From: an uncultured Flavobacteriaceae bacterium | Lineage (GTDB): Bacteria; Bacteroidota; Bacteroidia; Flavobacteriales; Flavobacteriaceae | Length of the DNA stretch: 64,000 nucleotides | Reading direction: 5' to 3' | Assembly (NCBI GenBank): GCA_947494825.1 | Contig: CANLWN010000006.1 | Span: 310,001 to 374,000 of the forward strand | Shown: positions 61,549 to 64,000 of the stretch, in pieces | Numbering within the stretch: the first letter of the stretch is position 1 | Layout: each line of letters starts with the position of its first letter | The notes under the pieces: generated by a model | Database searches by the model: none | Told to the model about the DNA's origin: nothing | Seen by the model: the letters and a program-made list of their open reading frames with translations, nothing else | Program-made: the position numbers and the translations under genes

Positions 61549-62253
61549 TTGTTCTATTCCAAGCTTTCAAATATACTAAATGATATCAACACAGTCCTAG
61601 TGCCGGAGGCATGTTTTGGTTGTAATGCACTCTTGCACAGAGGTGAACGATTATTGTGTACCGTTTGTCGAAATCAGCTACCACTCACCGAGTACAATTT
61701 CATCGATGAAAACCCGGTAGACCGTATTTTTTACGGTAGAATTGCCATTGAAAAGGCCAGTTCTTTCCTAATTTACACCGAAAACGGTATTGTTCAACGT
61801 TTAATCCACTACTTAAAGTATAAAAACCAGGAACAAATTGGTGCTTTTCTCGGCGAATGGTATGGACAATTACTTGGGGAATCTCCCGTGCTGCAAGGGA
61901 TAGATTGTATTGTTCCCGTACCTTTGCACAAAAATCGATTGCGCAAAAGGGGCTATAACCAGCTTACGCTTTTCGGTGAACGTTTAGCGCAACATTTAAA
62001 TGCGTCTTTCGAGGGACAGTTACTGCTAAAAACCGCCAATACAAGGACACAGACCAAAAAGGGACGCGGGTTCAGATGGCATGCCGATAAAGCCTTATAT
62101 ACCTTATCGGACATGACATATTTCAGGAACAAAAGGGTGCTTTTGATAGATGATGTGGTCACCACCGGTGCTACCTTGGAGGCCTGTGCGAAGGCCCTGC
62201 AAAAGGCCGATGGTGTTAAAGTGTATATCGCCACCATGGCCATGGTCCCGTAA
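61549..62253 (+). CDS. comF: ComF-family phosphoribosyltransferase-like protein
   Basis: 234 aa. An N-terminal zinc finger (C22-x2-C25 and C37-x2-C40, ACFGCNALL and LCTVCRNQL) precedes a PRTase fold with the PRPP-binding loop LLIDDVVTTGATLEAC and VPVPLHKNRLRKRGYNQ. ComF proteins act in uptake or processing of transforming DNA in naturally competent bacteria. No ATG is available before the zinc finger; TTG at 61549 (MFYSKLSNIL) is the likely start. It is followed 54 bases later by the Ig-like lipoprotein gene on the same strand. Confidence 0.92.
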   Translation: MFYSKLSNILNDINTVLVPEACFGCNALLHRGERLLCTVCRNQLPLTEYNFIDENPVDRIFYGRIAIEKASSFLIYTENGIVQRLIHYLKYKNQEQIGAFLGEWYGQLLGESPVLQGIDCIVPVPLHKNRLRKRGYNQLTLFGERLAQHLNASFEGQLLLKTANTRTQTKKGRGFRWHADKALYTLSDMTYFRNKRVLLIDDVVTTGATLEACAKALQKADGVKVYIATMAMVP

Positions 62254-62307
62254 TTTTACTGTTCTGCAAATTAGTTGTTTCTTTGCCTAAAGAATTTTGT
62301 CCTTGCT

Positions 62308-63921
62308 ATGGTCCGACGTTTTTTAGCGTACTTTTTTCTAATATTGATCATTCTTGCTTTTCTGCAATGTGCAAGACGGGGCAATCCTTCCGGAGGACCC
62401 AAGGACATTACGCCTCCCCAACTGGTAAGGGCAGATCCCGAGAATATGAGCCTTAATTTCAACGAAAAGAAAATACGGCTGTATTTTGATGAGTACATTA
62501 AACTGGAAGATGTTCAAAATCAGCTTGTTGTATCCCCACCCTTAAAATACCCCCCGGAACTAAGTCCGCAGGGATTGGCGAGCAAATATGTGGAAATTGT
62601 ACTTAAGGATACCCTTAGGGAAAACACCACGTATACGCTGAATTTTGGGCAAAGCATTGTGGACAACAATGAAGGAAATCCCAACAGTTTTCTTACCTAT
62701 GTCTTTTCCACGGGAGACTATATTGATTCACTAACCGTTTCCGGCGTGGTCAGGGACGCTTTTAACCGGAATGCCGACGCCTTTATCAGCGTTATGCTAT
62801 ACGAATTGGATAGTACCTATACCGATTCCACGATTTATAAAAGTCCGCCCTATTACATCACCAATACCTTGGACAGCACCACCATATTTCAGCTTAAGAA
62901 CCTAAAAGCAGGAAAATATGCCATGGTAGGGATCAAGGATGAAGGCAGAAACAATCTGTTTGATCAGAATACGGACAAAATTGCCTTTATCAAGGATACC
63001 GTTTCCCTGCCCACCGATTCCATATACGTATTGAATTTGTTTAAGGAAGTGCCCGATTACAGTGCTTCCGTACCCAATTTTGCGGCCAGCAACAAGATTA
63101 TCTTTGGCTATCAAGGTCAGGGCGACAGTATAGCCATACGGCCCCTTACCGTTTTGCCGGATACCATAAGGAGCCTCATTGCCAAAGAACCTGAAAAGGA
63201 CACCCTCAATTTTTGGTTTACGCCCTTTGAGGCCGACTCCCTCGTTTTTACGGTAGGCAACACCATGGCAAAGGTGGTGGACACCTTTACGGTAAAGACG
63301 CGAAAGTTGGCAACGGACTCCCTTATTTTGGCTCCCAGCCATAGAGGCACCTTTCCGTTTGGGGAGCCCTTCCATATCAATGCCAACACCCCGATCGTAA
63401 AGATAGACACTGCCAAAATCAGCATCATGGATACGGATTCCGTGCCCGTGCCGTTTTCGGCCTCTCTGGACACCCTTAAGAACCGTATGGATTTTGAGTT
63501 CGATGTGGCCCCTAACCAGCGTTATGGACTGCAACTTTTGCCCGGGGCGTTCCAGGATTTTTTCGAAACGGAGAACGATACGCTATCCTACGGACTCTCC
63601 ACCGGAAGCTACGCGGACTTTGGCAATCTGAGCCTCAATCTTTCGGGAAATGTCAGCTATCCCCTGATCGTACAATTGACCGATGAGCAGGGTGGGGTTA
63701 AAAGGGAAATCTACGCCGCTAGGCCCACGCCGTTCGAATTCAACAACCTGGAACCCGCCAAGTATCTGATCCGGGTAATCCATGATACCAATGGGAATGG
63801 GAAATGGGATACAGGAAATTATCTCATGAAACTGCAGCCCGAACGGGTGAGCTACTATCCCAGTGTCTTGGAAATGCGGGCCAATTGGGAACAGATCGAA
63901 ACTTTCATCATCCCAGAGTAA
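62308..63921 (+). CDS. Ig-like (Big_5) domain lipoprotein
   Basis: 537 aa from the ATG at 62308 (MVRRFLAYFFLILIILAFLQ) with a lipobox at C21 (FLQCARRGNPSGGPKD). The N-terminal bacterial Ig-like domain (about 30-125, PPQLVRADPENMSLNF, TYTLNFGQSIVDNNEG) is followed by beta-rich repeats and a C-terminal carboxypeptidase-regulatory-like segment (PAKYLIRVIHDTNGNGKWDTG). It is probably on the periplasmic or surface face of the envelope. Widespread next to comF in Flavobacteria; function unknown. Confidence 0.88.
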   Translation: MVRRFLAYFFLILIILAFLQCARRGNPSGGPKDITPPQLVRADPENMSLNFNEKKIRLYFDEYIKLEDVQNQLVVSPPLKYPPELSPQGLASKYVEIVLKDTLRENTTYTLNFGQSIVDNNEGNPNSFLTYVFSTGDYIDSLTVSGVVRDAFNRNADAFISVMLYELDSTYTDSTIYKSPPYYITNTLDSTTIFQLKNLKAGKYAMVGIKDEGRNNLFDQNTDKIAFIKDTVSLPTDSIYVLNLFKEVPDYSASVPNFAASNKIIFGYQGQGDSIAIRPLTVLPDTIRSLIAKEPEKDTLNFWFTPFEADSLVFTVGNTMAKVVDTFTVKTRKLATDSLILAPSHRGTFPFGEPFHINANTPIVKIDTAKISIMDTDSVPVPFSASLDTLKNRMDFEFDVAPNQRYGLQLLPGAFQDFFETENDTLSYGLSTGSYADFGNLSLNLSGNVSYPLIVQLTDEQGGVKREIYAARPTPFEFNNLEPAKYLIRVIHDTNGNGKWDTGNYLMKLQPERVSYYPSVLEMRANWEQIETFIIPE

Positions 63922-64000
63922 AGGTATCCCTATCGTCCAAAAATTTTAGTTTGTTCCGGGTACCCTCTATATGTTCCTTTTGAAGCGTTGCATAGAGCAC
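63908..64000 (-). CDS. 3' end of an unidentified minus-strand gene
   Basis: An open frame enters from the right edge and ends with TGA at 63908-63910, giving 30 residues that begin VLYATLQKEHIEGTRNK and end RDTFTLG. The sequence looks protein-like (balanced composition, amphipathic helix), and the overlap with the Ig-like gene (14 bases) matches other convergent pairs here. I cannot name the family. Confidence 0.5.
   Translation of the reverse strand: MLYATLQKEHIEGTRNKLKFLDDRDTFTLG

Noticed and set aside
62902-63534. 210-codon open frame on the minus strand
   Set aside because: Fully inside the Ig-like lipoprotein gene on the opposite strand; composition is unlike a real protein and the plus-strand gene has a lipobox and family motifs.

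Overview
The window looks like core chromosome of a gliding marine-type member of the Flavobacteriaceae (Bacteroidota). Support: gldD and gldE beside ssb and mutY; three SusC/FecA-like TonB-dependent receptors; DUF4270, DUF4199 and DUF2007 proteins; atpD-atpC separated from any other ATP synthase gene; ribosomal protein L21 with a long C-terminal extension; and many copies of the Bacteroidota -7 promoter box TAnnTTTG in front of genes. I see no tRNA, rRNA, CRISPR array, insertion sequence, integrase or phage gene, and no abrupt change of base composition. Genes are dense and several convergent pairs overlap at their stop codons.

Layout. 1-2.8 kb: a PnuC-type vitamin transporter (cut by the window edge), a YkoF-like thiamine-binding protein, a phosphopantetheinyl transferase, and divergent ahcY. 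2.9-8.2 kb: a LytS/LytTR two-component pair facing a TonB receptor and an SDR. 8.3-11.7 kb: two DinB proteins around a tiny ferredoxin-like protein, a divergent WYL regulator, and a secreted HExxH protein. 11.8-17.9 kb: L21-L27, DUF4199, an EamA exporter, a CxGKC membrane protein, cydAB and a lipoprotein. 18-21.4 kb: the mutY-ssb-gldE-gldD operon. 21.5-25 kb: HU, a 29-residue basic protein, RNase E/G, recX and a JmjC-like cupin. 25-35.5 kb: biotin genes bioB, bioA, bioD and bioF on the minus strand with a ketosynthase and a YqiJ/flotillin pair, interleaved with two plus-strand glycosyltransferases. 35.5-40 kb: an M61 peptidase, a GNAT, and atpDC. 40-49.9 kb: a TonB receptor, glmS, DUF4270, a GT5-only glycogen synthase-like protein, panC, panD and a flippase-like protein. 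49.9-64 kb: a degenerate esterase, a CAP lipoprotein, radA, an alpha/beta hydrolase, an aldo/keto reductase, exonuclease III, an outer-membrane protein with a TonB receptor, glyS, a coiled-coil membrane protein, comF and an Ig-like lipoprotein.

Functionally the window is dominated by cofactor supply (biotin, pantothenate, thiamine or nicotinamide riboside uptake, ACP activation), energy (cytochrome bd, F1 beta and epsilon), cell-envelope and uptake functions, and DNA repair (MutY, SSB, RecX, RadA, ExoIII). I did not find a convincing wholly new multi-gene system. The best leads are the 29-aa COX24/AURKAIP1-like protein between HU and RNase E/G; the ketosynthase inside the biotin region, where no bioC or bioH is visible; the catalytically doubtful GT5 fragment; the esterase with Asp at the nucleophile position; and the DinB/ferredoxin-like/DinB module with a WYL regulator.
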